The notes: a model not told the origin generated them from the sequence alone. A stretch of DNA of 64,000 bases from Ardenticatenaceae bacterium (GCA_020634415.1 JACKBT010000003.1:124001-188000); one strand, 5' to 3'; numbered from the stretch's first letter, positions 41,801 to 51,494 are shown. Numbers and translations are program-made.

Positions 41801-42796
41801 ATTGACCTGGATGCCGATGTGCAGACCTTCTACTATGATGGGCAGATGCTCTATCAGAAGAGTTGGGTTGATGGTGTCTCTGGTGGTGGGGTGGCCAACA
41901 TCGCCGCCGTTGACCTGTTTGCCAACAATGCCTCCACCGTCTACTACGATGACATCTCCCTCGCCGCTCCCCTGACCACCTGTGATGCGGCTGACCCCAT
42001 TGACTGGGTGTCGGTCATGCCCATGAGCGGCACAGTGCCCGCTCTATCGGCCACCAGCGTGGATGTGACCTTTGATTCGACGGGGTATGGGGCTGGGGTG
42101 TACACGGGTACGCTGTGCATCAACAGCAATGATGCCACCAACCCGCTCATCTCGGTGCCGCTGACGATGACGGTGCTGCCCAATGCCGCGCCCGTCGCGG
42201 CCGATGATGCCTACACCACCACCCAGGATGTGGTGTTGACGGTGAGTGCGCCCGGTGTGCTGGCTAATGACACCGATGGCGATGGCGACAGCCTAACGGC
42301 CGTTCTCAACACCGATGTCACCAGCGGCACCCTGGCTCTCAATGCTGACGGCTCCTTCACCTACACTCCCACCGCGGGCTTTGAAGGCACAGCCACCTTC
42401 ACCTATCAGGCGAATGATGGCATTGACAGCTCCAATGTGGCTACGGTGACGATTACGGTGGTCAACACGGCTCCGGTAGCGGTGGCCGACAGCTACACGA
42501 CGACCGAAGGCATCACCTTGACGGTGAGTGCGCCCGGTGTGCTGGACAATGACAGTGATGCGGATGGGGATGGCTTAACGGCCGATCTGAACACCACCAC
42601 CGCCAACGGCACGCTCACCCTCAACACCGACGGCTCCTTCACCTACGTCCCCGATGCTGGCTTCGCTGGCACGGACAGCTTCACCTACCACGCCAACGAC
42701 GGCACGGATGATTCCGACACGGTGACGGTGACGATTACGGTGGAAGCTGAAACAACCGGCTACACCATTTATCTGCCCTTTGTGAGCAAGAATTAG
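38816..42796 (+). CDS. M36 (fungalysin-type) secreted metallopeptidase with cassette C-terminus
   Basis: A 1326-residue exported protease starting at TTG with a strong ribosome-binding site. After the signal peptide (about 1-30) come an FTP-type propeptide region (50-230) and the M36 catalytic domain. The zinc site is HEYGH (His604, His608), with a PA-type insert (about 470-580, AATAGAVGAIIIDATP) before it. The ligand Glu lies downstream in SLGEVWALMY. C-terminal cassette: a concanavalin-like domain (from about 860, SGGSWSDNFDSY-like), a DPIDWVSVMPMSG Ig-like segment, two tandem-95/cadherin-like repeats (PVAADDAYTTTQDV and PVAVADSYTTTEGI) and the terminal YTIYLPFVSKN. Cassette DNA is almost identical to that at 49841-51271. 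Confidence 0.92.
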   Translation: MRKIKSIFVISSTVLGLLLVTILALAAGSASAQTPKEAGLFAKKLAPATPADTAVSLSNYDAAGNFRYLSGPQAGAPLAIALDFIRSHSEALGVTDSDLADLVVTDQYVSQHTGITHIYLQQQYEGIAVQNGRININIAADGSVINLGNRLAANLAQSVNTTTPAISAETAVQAAAQQLNLTLSEALAVQQTLGGASQAAILSDGGISQNAIPVSLVYEAASSGAIQLAWNIEIYELSSQHWWVVNIDALTSDMLSQIDYVNNESWHDNSEHAPQNPDEYTVFSIPKESPYDGPRTVEMDPADATASPFGWHDTDGSAGAEFTTTQGNNTHAYTDIDANNSPDPGSSPDGGASLVFSYTFDIASQPDTYRPAAVTNLFYWNNIMHDVMYLYGFDEPAGNFQENNYGNGGLGSDYVYAEAQDGSGTNNANFATPPDGSNPRMQMYVWTNPFAQLVTVNSPGPVVGSYIANPSNNGGNGNGLTADLEIVDDGVAPTNDGCETITNDLTGKIALMVWSQGLCNSSVFVANAATAGAVGAIIIDATPIPFTNFGGTAAIPSVAIGSTDGQLFLTTIITNAQTINATLEDNPAGQLNRDSDLDNGVIAHEYGHGISNRLTGGPTNTGCLNNAEQMGEGWSDLMTLILHADASDTITTTRGIGNYVKFDTADGTGIRLFPYSTEFSVNPQTYNSIINNGTSPHSLGEVWALMYFEVYWNLVDKHGYNPNIYDDWSTGGNNLALQLLMDGMKLQPCSPGMVDGRDAILAADQALTNGDNQCEIWEGFAKRGLGVSADQGTPFSRTDGTEAFDLPAACTGAAPIIEVTPASLSSSQTADTQVTQSLVISNTGNTDLTWDIFEDASSGFGGSWSDNFDSYATGSQMHGQGGWKGWDNSPAAGAFTSNAEALSAPNSVDILGASDLVHEYSGYTSGQWIYTAWQFVPDTFAGTSYFIMLNTYADGGSNNWSVQVQFDSASNLVLSDNDGATLPLIKGQWVEIRLEIDLDADVQTFYYDGQMLYQKSWVDGVSGGGVANIAAVDLFANNASTVYYDDISLAAPLTTCDAADPIDWVSVMPMSGTVPALSATSVDVTFDSTGYGAGVYTGTLCINSNDATNPLISVPLTMTVLPNAAPVAADDAYTTTQDVVLTVSAPGVLANDTDGDGDSLTAVLNTDVTSGTLALNADGSFTYTPTAGFEGTATFTYQANDGIDSSNVATVTITVVNTAPVAVADSYTTTEGITLTVSAPGVLDNDSDADGDGLTADLNTTTANGTLTLNTDGSFTYVPDAGFAGTDSFTYHANDGTDDSDTVTVTITVEAETTGYTIYLPFVSKN
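41366..42796. repeat. C-terminal cassette copy 1 (1.43 kb)
   Basis: Near-identical at the DNA level and collinear without indels to 49841-51271 (both 1431 bp). The first 567 bp (41395-41961) also match 45848-46414. It encodes the concanavalin-like domain, Ig-like linker, two tandem-95 repeats and the YLPFV terminus. Confidence 0.9.
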
Positions 42797-42844
42797 GCCC
42801 ACAACCAAACTTCGTTAAATTCATTCAGTGTATACATTGAAAGC

Positions 42845-42879
42845 AAAGAAGCTCGATCTAATCGAGCTTCTTTATTTTT
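42845..42879 (+). terminator. Rho-independent terminator
   Basis: AAAGAAGCTCGAT and ATCGAGCTTCTTT form a 13-bp stem with a short loop, followed by TATTTTTC. It lies 48 bp after the metallopeptidase gene. Confidence 0.9.
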
Positions 42880-43016
42880 CATATCTACCTAATAACAAAA
42901 GCAATAAAAGCTAAATCACGAAAATAGGCTTTTTTTGGTGCTTATAACTGGGGTTAGGTACAATTAGTGGGAAATATTCTAATTTCCCATTCATGCGAGA
43001 AGCAAGGAGGTTGCAA

Positions 43017-46000
43017 ATGAAGTCCCTGGTAACAAGATTTCCGATTATTAAGCTCATCTTTCCTATGCTTGTGTTTGTATTGGGTGTAGGTTTGCTCATA
43101 CGGCCGTCACAACTGACGCCGGAAAGCCCACTCGCCCGACAAGCACAAGCCGATGCCCTCGGCCTAGAAGGTTTTGCCCGAGAACAATATCTCAACGAAA
43201 TGGGCGAAGACCCCGAAGCCGAAAATCAAGCCCTTTTGAACATGGGCGATTATTGGGCGCATCGGGTTTCCTACCCCACTGGGGTGTTCAACCCCCAATG
43301 GCTGCTAGAAGCTAAAAAACAAGACGATCTCATCTCTCGAGGCCTCCCCCTGGGTGGAGTCCCTGCTTTTAGCAAAGATGACAGTTCCCCCCTCACCCTC
43401 GATCCCACACAGTTCACCTTCCTTGGCCCTCAACCTCTCGACATGAACGGATGTCAGGGTTGCTTTAACTTCGGTATCTCTGCTGGCCGAACCAATGTGG
43501 TGGTGAGCGATCCCATTTCTCCCAACATTGCCTATCTTGGTTCAGATGGTGGCGGCGTTTGGAAAACAACCGACTGCTGTGACGAAAACACAACATGGAC
43601 GGTTGTCACCGACGATCCCTTGATCAACTCCATCGCCATCGGTGATCTCATTTTAGACCCCAACGACCATAACACCATTTATGGCGGCACTGGTGACTTA
43701 CGGTATGGATCATTCTCCTTCGGTAGTGCTGGCCTGTTAAAAAGTACAGATGCCGGAGCCACCTGGGCAGTTCTAGGAGCCGATGTCTTCTCACCCGTTT
43801 ACAGCCAGACAGCCGGCGTTTATCCCCAATATCAGTCCATCGGCAAGGTTCAAGTAGACCCCCGCAACAGCGACAACGTGATTGTCGGCACCAAACAAGG
43901 CATCTACATCTCCTACGATGGTGGTAATAACTGGGATGGCCCCTGCTTTACCAACAGCTTCGATACCCAACGCCAAGACACCACCGGTTTATTAGTCAGC
44001 GACAACGGGGCAAGCACCGATTTATATGCGGCCATTGGTACACGCGGCTTCCCCACCCAAGTACAACCCGATCTTGGACTTACAGGAGCCAACGGGGTCT
44101 ACAAGACAACCGTTCCCGCCTCCGGTTGCCCTGCCAGTTGGACACTGTTAAACAACGGCTGGCCCACCGGCACAGGTGATGGTGATCCGGCTAACGATTT
44201 AGTCGGCCGTATTGACCTGGCTATGGCCCCCAGTGACAACCAGGTGATCTACGCCCAAGTTGCCAACAACACAAATTCCAGCGGCACCCTGGGTGTCTGG
44301 CGTACCACCGATGGTGGTACTACCTGGACACAACGAGCCGTCCCCGGTGACTTCATAGGCTGCGGTAGTGGTGTCGGTCAAACCTGGTACAACGCGGGTC
44401 TCGCCGTTGATCCCAACAACTCCGATATCGTCTTCTTGAGCATGATTGATGTCTATCGCTCCACCAACGGGGCTGATACCTTCAACAATATGACCACTGG
44501 TTATTGCGGTGGTGTTCCCGGCACAAGCGATGACGTTCACGTAGATAACCACGGACGCGCTTTCATCGGCGGCAGTTCCGACAGTCTGATAGTCAGTTCA
44601 GATGGTGGTATTTATGTAACCCATAACGCCACAGCCACACAACCACAGTTCACCCAGATGAACAACTCTCTGGGCACCATTGAGTTTTACTCCGGTGACA
44701 TTACAGACAACTTCGCTTATTCCACAAATCCCGGAATTAACGCCGGTGCCCAAGACAACGGCTCTATGGTCAGCGTGTGGGACAACGTCAATCCAGGGCC
44801 AGCCACATGGTTCATGCGCACCGGTGGTGATGGGATGTACGCTCGTATCGAGCCTGCTCAAGGGCTGCGATGGTATCAGGAAAGCCAAAATGCAGGCTTA
44901 AAGGTTTCACAAACGGGGCCATTTGGCACCTTCTTTAACGCCGCTGGCCCTTGGGGTGGTGATCGCCTCAGCTTTGTCTTCCCCTACGAGATTTACAAGT
45001 ATTGTCCGGCCCCCGGCCCCTGTACACATATGATCGCCGGTACGTACCGCGTCTGGGAAACCATCCAAGGAGCAATCCCCTCCAGCAGTTGGTATCCCAA
45101 CAGCCCTGACCTGACCAAAAACACTTTGGCCGACCGCTCCTTCATCAATCAGTTAGCTTACTCCTTTACGGACGATTCGATTGCCATTGTTGGTACAAAC
45201 GATGGCAATGTGCAGTATGGTTTTGGTTTAGGCGCTGGCACGGCAAATACAGCCTCCTGGGTTAATGTAACGGACAACAATACAGTACTGCCCAATCGTC
45301 CTATTCAGGATGTTGTAACACACCCCATCACACCCACCATTGGTTGGGCCGCCATTGGTGGTTTCAGCCAAAACACACCAGCCACGCCCGGTCATGTCTA
45401 TCAAGTCACCTGTAACTCTGACTGTAGTTCCTTTACATGGGAAGACAAATCTGGCAATTTGCCCAATATCCCCGTAAATTCCATCACTGTCAATCCCAAT
45501 CGGCCGAATCAAGTCTTTGCTGGTACGGATTGGGGTCTGTATTACACAGATGATATTAGACCCGGTTCACCCACATGGCAGAAATTCACCGCTGGTGTAC
45601 CCAGCGTTATGATTTGGGACATGGCCGTTGATCGAAGCAACAGCACGCTGGCTTTGTTTACACGCTCTCGTGGTGCTTATGCCTGGCCGCTGCCTGGCTA
45701 CGCCATCACGCCCACCATTGCCGTAGAGCCAAGCAATATCACCAGCACCCAAACTCCCGATACACAAGTCACCCATACCCTTACCATTAGCAATGTAGGC
45801 ACGGGTGATTTGACCTGGAATCTCTTAGAAAATGCCAATCCGAGCTTTGGCGGCAGTTGGAGCGACAACTTCGACAGCTACGCCACCGGCAGCCAGATGC
45901 ACGGCCAGGGCGGCTGGAAAGGCTGGGACAACAGCCCCGCCGCTGGTGCCCTCACCAGCAATGCCGAAGCCCTCAGTGCCCCCAACTCGGTAGACATCCT

Positions 46001-47249
46001 CGGGGCCTCCGACCTGGTGCATGAGTACAGCGGCTACACCTCCGGCCAGTGGATTTACACCGCCTGGCAGTTTGTACCCGACACGTTTGCTGGCACGTCC
46101 TACTTCATCATGCTCAATACCTATGCCGATGGCGGCTCCAACAACTGGTCGGTGCAGGTGCAGTTCGACAGTGCCTCCAACCTGGTTCTCTCCGACAATG
46201 ATGGGGCCACGCTGCCCTTAATCAAGGGGCAGTGGGTGGAAATCCGCCTGGAGATTGACCTGGATGCCGATGTGCAGACCTTCTACTATGATGGGCAGAT
46301 GCTCTATCAGAAGAGTTGGGTTGATGGTGTCTCTGGTGGTGGGGTGGCCAACATCGCCGCCGTTGACCTGTTTGCCAACAATGCCTCCACCGTCTACTAC
46401 GATGACATCTCCCTTATGCCCCCGCAGATGAATTGTCCACCAGCCAGCGACATTCCCTGGGTCTCTGTGTCACCTGTCAGCGGTACAGTGTCTGCAGGTC
46501 TGGCGGATTCTGTTGCGGTTTTGATGGATTCAACGGGTCTGGCTACAGGGGTTTATACGGGTACACTCTGTATTGAAAGCAATGACATGGCAAACCCGGT
46601 GGTCTCTGTTCCGCTAGAATTAAATGTGGTAAATCAGGTGCCGGTGGCGGTAGATGATGCCTACGCCACCACCCAAGGTGTGGCCCTGACGGTGAGTGCG
46701 CCGGGTGTGCTGGACAATGACACGGATGGTGATGGGGATGCGCTAACGGCCGTTCTCGACACCAACCCCACCAATGGCACCCTCAGCCTCAATGCCGATG
46801 GCTCCTTCACCTACACCCCCACCCTGGGCTTTGAAGGAGATGCCACCTTCACCTACCATGCCGAAGATGGCATTGACAGCTCCAACGTCGCCACCGTCAC
46901 CATCTCGGTCGCCAACACAGCCCCCGTGGCAGAGGCCGATGCCTACACCACCACGCAAGGTATCACCTTGACCGTGACGGCCCCTGGTGTACTGAGCAAT
47001 GATAGTGATGTGGATGGGGATGGGTTAATGGCCGTTCTCGACACCGATGTCACCCATGGCACACTCACCCTCAATACCGACGGTTCCTTCACCTACATGC
47101 CCCATGCCGGCCATGTCGGCACAGACACCTTCACCTACCATGCCAACGACGGCACGGATAATTCCGATGTGGTAACAGTAACCATCACAGTGCAAGCTGC
47201 TGAACCCACAGGTTACATCATTTATCTACCCTTTGTTACTAAAGAGTAA
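43017..47249 (+). CDS. Secreted BNR/sortilin-like beta-propeller protein with cassette C-terminus
   Basis: A 1410-residue exported protein. Start ATG 43017 has AAGGAGG six bases upstream; ATG 42993 lies before that site and is rejected. Signal anchor about residues 8-28. Residues about 130-890 form a propeller of BNR/VPS10-type blades (YLGSDGGGVWKTTDC, LKSTDAGATWAVLG, YISYDGGNNWDG, VWRTTDGGTTWTQ, RSTNGADTFNNM). Such propellers occur in sialidase-like and xyloglucanase-type enzymes, but no catalytic Asp box pair for a named GH family is certain. The C-terminus carries the shared concanavalin-like cassette (45848-46414), an Ig-like segment, two tandem-95 repeats and GYIIYLPFVTKE. Only two ACGGCCGT sites occur, at 43100 and in the cassette end. 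Confidence 0.85.
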   Translation: MKSLVTRFPIIKLIFPMLVFVLGVGLLIRPSQLTPESPLARQAQADALGLEGFAREQYLNEMGEDPEAENQALLNMGDYWAHRVSYPTGVFNPQWLLEAKKQDDLISRGLPLGGVPAFSKDDSSPLTLDPTQFTFLGPQPLDMNGCQGCFNFGISAGRTNVVVSDPISPNIAYLGSDGGGVWKTTDCCDENTTWTVVTDDPLINSIAIGDLILDPNDHNTIYGGTGDLRYGSFSFGSAGLLKSTDAGATWAVLGADVFSPVYSQTAGVYPQYQSIGKVQVDPRNSDNVIVGTKQGIYISYDGGNNWDGPCFTNSFDTQRQDTTGLLVSDNGASTDLYAAIGTRGFPTQVQPDLGLTGANGVYKTTVPASGCPASWTLLNNGWPTGTGDGDPANDLVGRIDLAMAPSDNQVIYAQVANNTNSSGTLGVWRTTDGGTTWTQRAVPGDFIGCGSGVGQTWYNAGLAVDPNNSDIVFLSMIDVYRSTNGADTFNNMTTGYCGGVPGTSDDVHVDNHGRAFIGGSSDSLIVSSDGGIYVTHNATATQPQFTQMNNSLGTIEFYSGDITDNFAYSTNPGINAGAQDNGSMVSVWDNVNPGPATWFMRTGGDGMYARIEPAQGLRWYQESQNAGLKVSQTGPFGTFFNAAGPWGGDRLSFVFPYEIYKYCPAPGPCTHMIAGTYRVWETIQGAIPSSSWYPNSPDLTKNTLADRSFINQLAYSFTDDSIAIVGTNDGNVQYGFGLGAGTANTASWVNVTDNNTVLPNRPIQDVVTHPITPTIGWAAIGGFSQNTPATPGHVYQVTCNSDCSSFTWEDKSGNLPNIPVNSITVNPNRPNQVFAGTDWGLYYTDDIRPGSPTWQKFTAGVPSVMIWDMAVDRSNSTLALFTRSRGAYAWPLPGYAITPTIAVEPSNITSTQTPDTQVTHTLTISNVGTGDLTWNLLENANPSFGGSWSDNFDSYATGSQMHGQGGWKGWDNSPAAGALTSNAEALSAPNSVDILGASDLVHEYSGYTSGQWIYTAWQFVPDTFAGTSYFIMLNTYADGGSNNWSVQVQFDSASNLVLSDNDGATLPLIKGQWVEIRLEIDLDADVQTFYYDGQMLYQKSWVDGVSGGGVANIAAVDLFANNASTVYYDDISLMPPQMNCPPASDIPWVSVSPVSGTVSAGLADSVAVLMDSTGLATGVYTGTLCIESNDMANPVVSVPLELNVVNQVPVAVDDAYATTQGVALTVSAPGVLDNDTDGDGDALTAVLDTNPTNGTLSLNADGSFTYTPTLGFEGDATFTYHAEDGIDSSNVATVTISVANTAPVAEADAYTTTQGITLTVTAPGVLSNDSDVDGDGLMAVLDTDVTHGTLTLNTDGSFTYMPHAGHVGTDTFTYHANDGTDNSDVVTVTITVQAAEPTGYIIYLPFVTKE
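45848..46414. repeat. C-terminal cassette copy 2 (567 bp part)
   Basis: Almost identical DNA to 41395-41961 and 49870-50436; only isolated substitutions are visible. The match stops abruptly after the GATGACATCTCCCT boundary, after which the sequence encodes an analogous but diverged module (DIPWVSVSPVSG). Confidence 0.9.
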
Positions 47250-47267
47250 TCAGCTTTAGTTTCAAGT

Positions 47268-47306
47268 AAAAAGAGGCGATTGGGTCTCCAATCGCCTCTT
47301 TTTTTG
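47268..47306 (+). terminator. Rho-independent terminator
   Basis: AAGAGGCGATTGG, loop GTCT, CCAATCGCCTCTT, then TTTTTTG. It lies 18 bp after the beta-propeller gene. Confidence 0.93.
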
Positions 47307-47341
47307 TCACCTACCTTCACACACAATCCCAAGGAGTTCTC

Positions 47342-50300
47342 ATGAATAAGCATATGCCCTATTGGACTAGAAGCCTCTTTCTAGTCCTCATCATATCCCT
47401 TTTCGTTTTGACCTTGAGCCGCTTTGCCCCCCAAACGGCCGTCGCCCAAACAAGCCAAGACAAAGCAGACAAAACCGAACCAACACAACAGATGATTAAC
47501 TTTCTGGCTGACCAACAATCACCAGAGCAAAACCTGATGTCCATGCCCATCACCCCCTGCGTAGGCGGCATGGCCGGCACCTACCCCTGCAACAACATAG
47601 ACCTCTTAGCCTTCATGCCCCTCGCCACCATCGGTGGCGGTTCCGGCAATGATAGCTGGGGCTGGACCGACCCCCTCGACGGCAAAGAATATGCCATCAT
47701 GGGTCGCACCAATGGCACCGCCTTCATAGACATCAGCGACCCTCTCAACCCCGTCTACTTAGGCAACCTACCCACCCACACCGGCTCATCTTCCTGGCGC
47801 GACATCAAAACCTACGCCGATCACGCCTTCATCGTCTCCGATCTAAACGGCAGCCACGGTATGCAAATATTCGACCTCACCGAATTACGCAATGTCGTCG
47901 CCCCGCCCGTTACCTTCAGCGAAACCGCCCACTACAACGGCGTAGGCAGCGCCCACAACATCGTCATCAACGAAGACACAGGCTACGCCTTCATCGTAGG
48001 GGCCAGTGCCTGTTCTGGCGGGCTGCATATGGTAGACATCAGCAACCCCACCAGCCCCGTTTTTGCCGGATGTTTCAGCAGCGACGGCTACACCCACGAT
48101 GCCCAGTGCGTCGTTTACGATGGCCCCGATGCCGCCCATGTCGGCCAAGAAATATGCCTCAACTCCAACGAAGACACCCTAACCATTGTAGATGTGACCA
48201 ATAAAGCCGCCCCCGTGCAATTAGCCCGCACGCCGTATGCAGGCAGCAGCTACACCCATCAAGGCTGGATCACCGAGGATCACACCTACTTCCTGCTCGA
48301 TGATGAGCTAGATGAAAGCAACAGCGGGCATAACACCCGCACCTACATTTGGGACGTTTCCGACCTAGACAACCCCGTGCTCATCGGCAATCACACCTCA
48401 ACAGTGGGAGCCATTGATCACAACCAATACGTCAAAGGCAACTACACCTACCAGGCCAACTATCGCGCTGGCTTACGCATTCTCGACATCACCGATATTG
48501 CCAACGCCAATCTGTTCGAGGAAGCCTATTTCGACATTTACCCTAGCAGCAACAGTGCCAACTTCAATGGTGCCTGGAGCGTATATCCCTACTTCGACAG
48601 TGGTGTAGTAATCGTCAGCGGCATTGAGCAAGGTCTGTTTATCTTGCAGCCAACATCTCTCGCCGCCGATTTTTCGGTCACAGCCACCCCCAACAGCCAA
48701 TCCATTTGTGTGCCCAACAATGCTGCATACAACATCAGTGTCAATAATTTCTCCGGCTTCGGGGCCAACGTCACCTTAAGCGCCGCCGGGCAGCCAACCC
48801 CGCCCAACAGCGTCTCCTTCAGCGTCAACAACCAGGCCCCACCCTACACCAGCACCATGACCGTCGGCACCACCGGCGCCTCGGCTGGCACCTACGACAT
48901 TGATGTCGTAGGCATGTCCCCCACCACCACCCACACCACCACCGTGCAACTGCTGCTCAACAGCGGTGCGCCTGGGGCCACCACCCTAAACACGCCCGCC
49001 GATGGTGACAGTGGTGTCTCCACCACCCCCACCTTTGCCTGGACGACCATCACCGAAGCCAGCAGCTACTACCTCGAAGTCGCCACCGATGCCGCCTTCA
49101 GCAGCATCGTCTACACCGCCACCATCAACGCCCCCGACACCAACCACACAGCCAGCACAACCCTCAACACCGACACCGTCTACTACTGGCGTGTCACCAC
49201 CGCCAACGGCTGCGGCAGCGGCACAGCCTCCAGCGTCTTCAGCTTCAGCACCGGCGTCATCCTCTGCAGCACCCCCGCTCTGGCCATCCCTGACAACGAC
49301 CCCCTCGGCATTAGCAACGATTTGGTCATCGGCGGCAGCGGCAGCATCACCGACCTGGACATCTCTCTAGATGTCAGCCACACCTGGGTGGGCGACCTCA
49401 TCTTCACCCTGGAACATGTAGACACCGGCACCACCGCCACCTTCTACGACCGTCCCGGTTACACTGGCTCCGGCTTTGGCTGCTCCAGCGACAACGTGGA
49501 TGTCACCGCCAACGATGAAGGCCCCGATGGCGACATCGAAAGCCAATGTGCCACCAACCCCGCCATCAGCGGCAACCGCGTCGGCGGCGACCCGGCCAAC
49601 AGCAGCCTCTTGGCCGCCTTCGACGGCGAGAGCCTGAGCGGCACCTGGCGGCTCACCGCTTCGGACAATGCCGGTGGCGACACTGGCACCATCAACGAAT
49701 GGTGCATCATCCCCGTCACCGAAGCTGTGGCCCCCACCATCGAGGTAGCCCCCAGCAGCCTCAGCAGCGACCAGGCGGCCAACACGCAAGTCGTACAGAC
49801 CCTAACCATCAGCAACACAGGCGATGCCGACCTGGACTGGGACATCTTCGAGGATGCTTCCAGCGGCTTCGGCGGCAGTTGGAGCGACAACTTCGACAGC
49901 TACGCCACCGGCAGCCAGATGCACGGCCAGGGCGGCTGGAAAGGCTGGGACAACAGCCCCGCCGCTGGTGCCCTCACCAGCAATGCCGAAGCCCTCAGTG
50001 CCCCCAACTCGGTAGACATCCTCGGGGCCTCCGACCTGGTGCATGAGTACAGCGGCTACACCTCCGGCCAGTGGATTTACACCGCCTGGCAGTTCGTACC
50101 CGACACGTTTGCTGGCACGTCCTACTTCATCATGCTCAATACCTATGCCGATGGCGGCTCCAACAACTGGTCGGTGCAGGTGCAGTTCGACAGTGCCTCC
50201 AACCTGGTTCTCTCCGACAATGATGGGGCCACGCTGCCCTTAATCAAGGGGCAGTGGGTGGAAATCCGCCTGGAGATTGACCTGGATGCCGATGTGCAGA

Positions 50301-51271
50301 CCTTCTACTATGATGGGCAGATGCTCTATCAGAAGAGTTGGGTTGATGGTGTCTCTGGTGGTGGTGTGGCCAACATCGCCGCCGTTGACCTGTTTGCCAA
50401 CAATGCCTCCACCGTCTACTACGATGACATCTCCCTCGCCGCTCCCCTGACCACCTGTGATGCGGCTGACCCCATTGACTGGGTGTCGGTCATGCCCATG
50501 AGCGGCACAGTGCCCGCTCTATCGGCCACCAGCGTGGATGTGACCTTTGATTCGACGGGGTATGGGGCTGGGGTGTACACGGGTACGTTGTGCATCAACA
50601 GCAATGATGCCACCGACCCGCTCATCTCGGTGCCGCTGACGATGACGGTGCTGCCCAATGCCGCGCCCATCGCGGCCGATGATGCCTACACCACCACCCA
50701 GGATGTGGCTTTGACGGTGAGTGCGCCCGGTGTGCTGGCTAATGACACCGATGGCGATGGCGACAGCCTAACGGCCGTTCTCAACACCGATGTCACCAGC
50801 GGCACCCTGGCTCTCCATGCTGACGGCTCCTTCACCTACACCCCCACCGCGGGCTTTGAAGGCACAGCCACCTTCACCTATCAGGCGAATGATGGCATTG
50901 ACAGCTCCAATGTGGCTACGGTGACGATTACGGTGGTCAACACGGCTCCGGTAGCGGTGGCCGACAGCTACACGACGACCGAAGGCATCACCTTGACGGT
51001 GAGTGCGCCCGGTGTGCTGGACAATGACAGTGATGCCGATGGCGATGGCTTAACGGCCGATCTGAACACCACCACCGCCAACGGCACGCTCACCCTCAAC
51101 ACCGATGGCTCCTTCACCTACGTCCCCGACGCTGGTTTCGCTGGCACGGACAGCTTCACCTACCACGCCAACGACGGCACGGATGATTCCGACACGGTGA
51201 CGGTGACGATTACGGTGGAAGCTGAAACAACCGGCTACACCATTTATCTGCCGTTCGTGAGCAAGAATTAG
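47342..51271 (+). CDS. Secreted choice-of-anchor-B (LVIVD-repeat) protein with P domain and cassette C-terminus
   Basis: A 1309-residue exported protein. Signal peptide about 1-34 (ending TAVAQT). Residues 70-440 carry LVIVD-like repeats of choice-of-anchor B proteins (TAFIDISDPLNPVYLGNLP, LHMVDISNPTSPVFAGC, YIWDVSDLDNPVLIG). A fibronectin-type stretch follows (about 445-640). Next comes a proprotein-convertase P (Homo B) domain of about 150 residues starting ALAIPDNDPLGISNDLVIG (about 643). Then the shared cassette (from residue 834; DNA from 49841): concanavalin-like, Ig-like, two tandem-95 repeats, and terminal YTIYLPFVSKN. It likely binds surfaces or carbohydrates; no catalytic residues are seen. 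Confidence 0.87.
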   Translation: MNKHMPYWTRSLFLVLIISLFVLTLSRFAPQTAVAQTSQDKADKTEPTQQMINFLADQQSPEQNLMSMPITPCVGGMAGTYPCNNIDLLAFMPLATIGGGSGNDSWGWTDPLDGKEYAIMGRTNGTAFIDISDPLNPVYLGNLPTHTGSSSWRDIKTYADHAFIVSDLNGSHGMQIFDLTELRNVVAPPVTFSETAHYNGVGSAHNIVINEDTGYAFIVGASACSGGLHMVDISNPTSPVFAGCFSSDGYTHDAQCVVYDGPDAAHVGQEICLNSNEDTLTIVDVTNKAAPVQLARTPYAGSSYTHQGWITEDHTYFLLDDELDESNSGHNTRTYIWDVSDLDNPVLIGNHTSTVGAIDHNQYVKGNYTYQANYRAGLRILDITDIANANLFEEAYFDIYPSSNSANFNGAWSVYPYFDSGVVIVSGIEQGLFILQPTSLAADFSVTATPNSQSICVPNNAAYNISVNNFSGFGANVTLSAAGQPTPPNSVSFSVNNQAPPYTSTMTVGTTGASAGTYDIDVVGMSPTTTHTTTVQLLLNSGAPGATTLNTPADGDSGVSTTPTFAWTTITEASSYYLEVATDAAFSSIVYTATINAPDTNHTASTTLNTDTVYYWRVTTANGCGSGTASSVFSFSTGVILCSTPALAIPDNDPLGISNDLVIGGSGSITDLDISLDVSHTWVGDLIFTLEHVDTGTTATFYDRPGYTGSGFGCSSDNVDVTANDEGPDGDIESQCATNPAISGNRVGGDPANSSLLAAFDGESLSGTWRLTASDNAGGDTGTINEWCIIPVTEAVAPTIEVAPSSLSSDQAANTQVVQTLTISNTGDADLDWDIFEDASSGFGGSWSDNFDSYATGSQMHGQGGWKGWDNSPAAGALTSNAEALSAPNSVDILGASDLVHEYSGYTSGQWIYTAWQFVPDTFAGTSYFIMLNTYADGGSNNWSVQVQFDSASNLVLSDNDGATLPLIKGQWVEIRLEIDLDADVQTFYYDGQMLYQKSWVDGVSGGGVANIAAVDLFANNASTVYYDDISLAAPLTTCDAADPIDWVSVMPMSGTVPALSATSVDVTFDSTGYGAGVYTGTLCINSNDATDPLISVPLTMTVLPNAAPIAADDAYTTTQDVALTVSAPGVLANDTDGDGDSLTAVLNTDVTSGTLALHADGSFTYTPTAGFEGTATFTYQANDGIDSSNVATVTITVVNTAPVAVADSYTTTEGITLTVSAPGVLDNDSDADGDGLTADLNTTTANGTLTLNTDGSFTYVPDAGFAGTDSFTYHANDGTDDSDTVTVTITVEAETTGYTIYLPFVSKN
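49334..49712. repeat. P-domain cassette copy 1 (379 bp)
   Basis: DNA almost identical to 54438-54816 at a constant offset of 5104 bp without indels. It encodes the GGSGSITDLDISLDVSHTW to GTINEWCI portion of a P domain. A flanking fibronectin-like region is similar but less conserved. Confidence 0.88.
49841..51271. repeat. C-terminal cassette copy 3 (1.43 kb)
   Basis: Near-identical over its whole length to 41366-42796, including the gene's last codons and stop. A few synonymous or single-residue changes are visible, for example Asn to Asp in the ATNPL/ATDPL segment and Val to Ala in the DVVLTV/DVALTV segment. Confidence 0.9.
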
Positions 51272-51340
51272 GTCTGAATGGCTGTAACAAGAAAGGCTGA
51301 AAAGATAGCCACAAAGAAGAAAACCTGATTTCTATAATTG

Positions 51341-51377
51341 AAAGAGACAGTAGTGAGAGCTACTGTCTCTTTTTTTA
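51341..51377 (+). terminator. Rho-independent terminator
   Basis: AGAGACAGTAG, a six-base loop and CTACTGTCTCT are followed by seven T. It lies 69 bp after the choice-of-anchor-B gene. Confidence 0.92.
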
Positions 51378-51494
51378 TGGACCGACAAACCAAATTGGTG
51401 AGAAAATCTATAGTTCTCTGTGCTTTTTATAGATATAATATGCGCTAATGATGTATTCCCCACACACTAAAAAAATAATATAGGAGGCTTCTCA

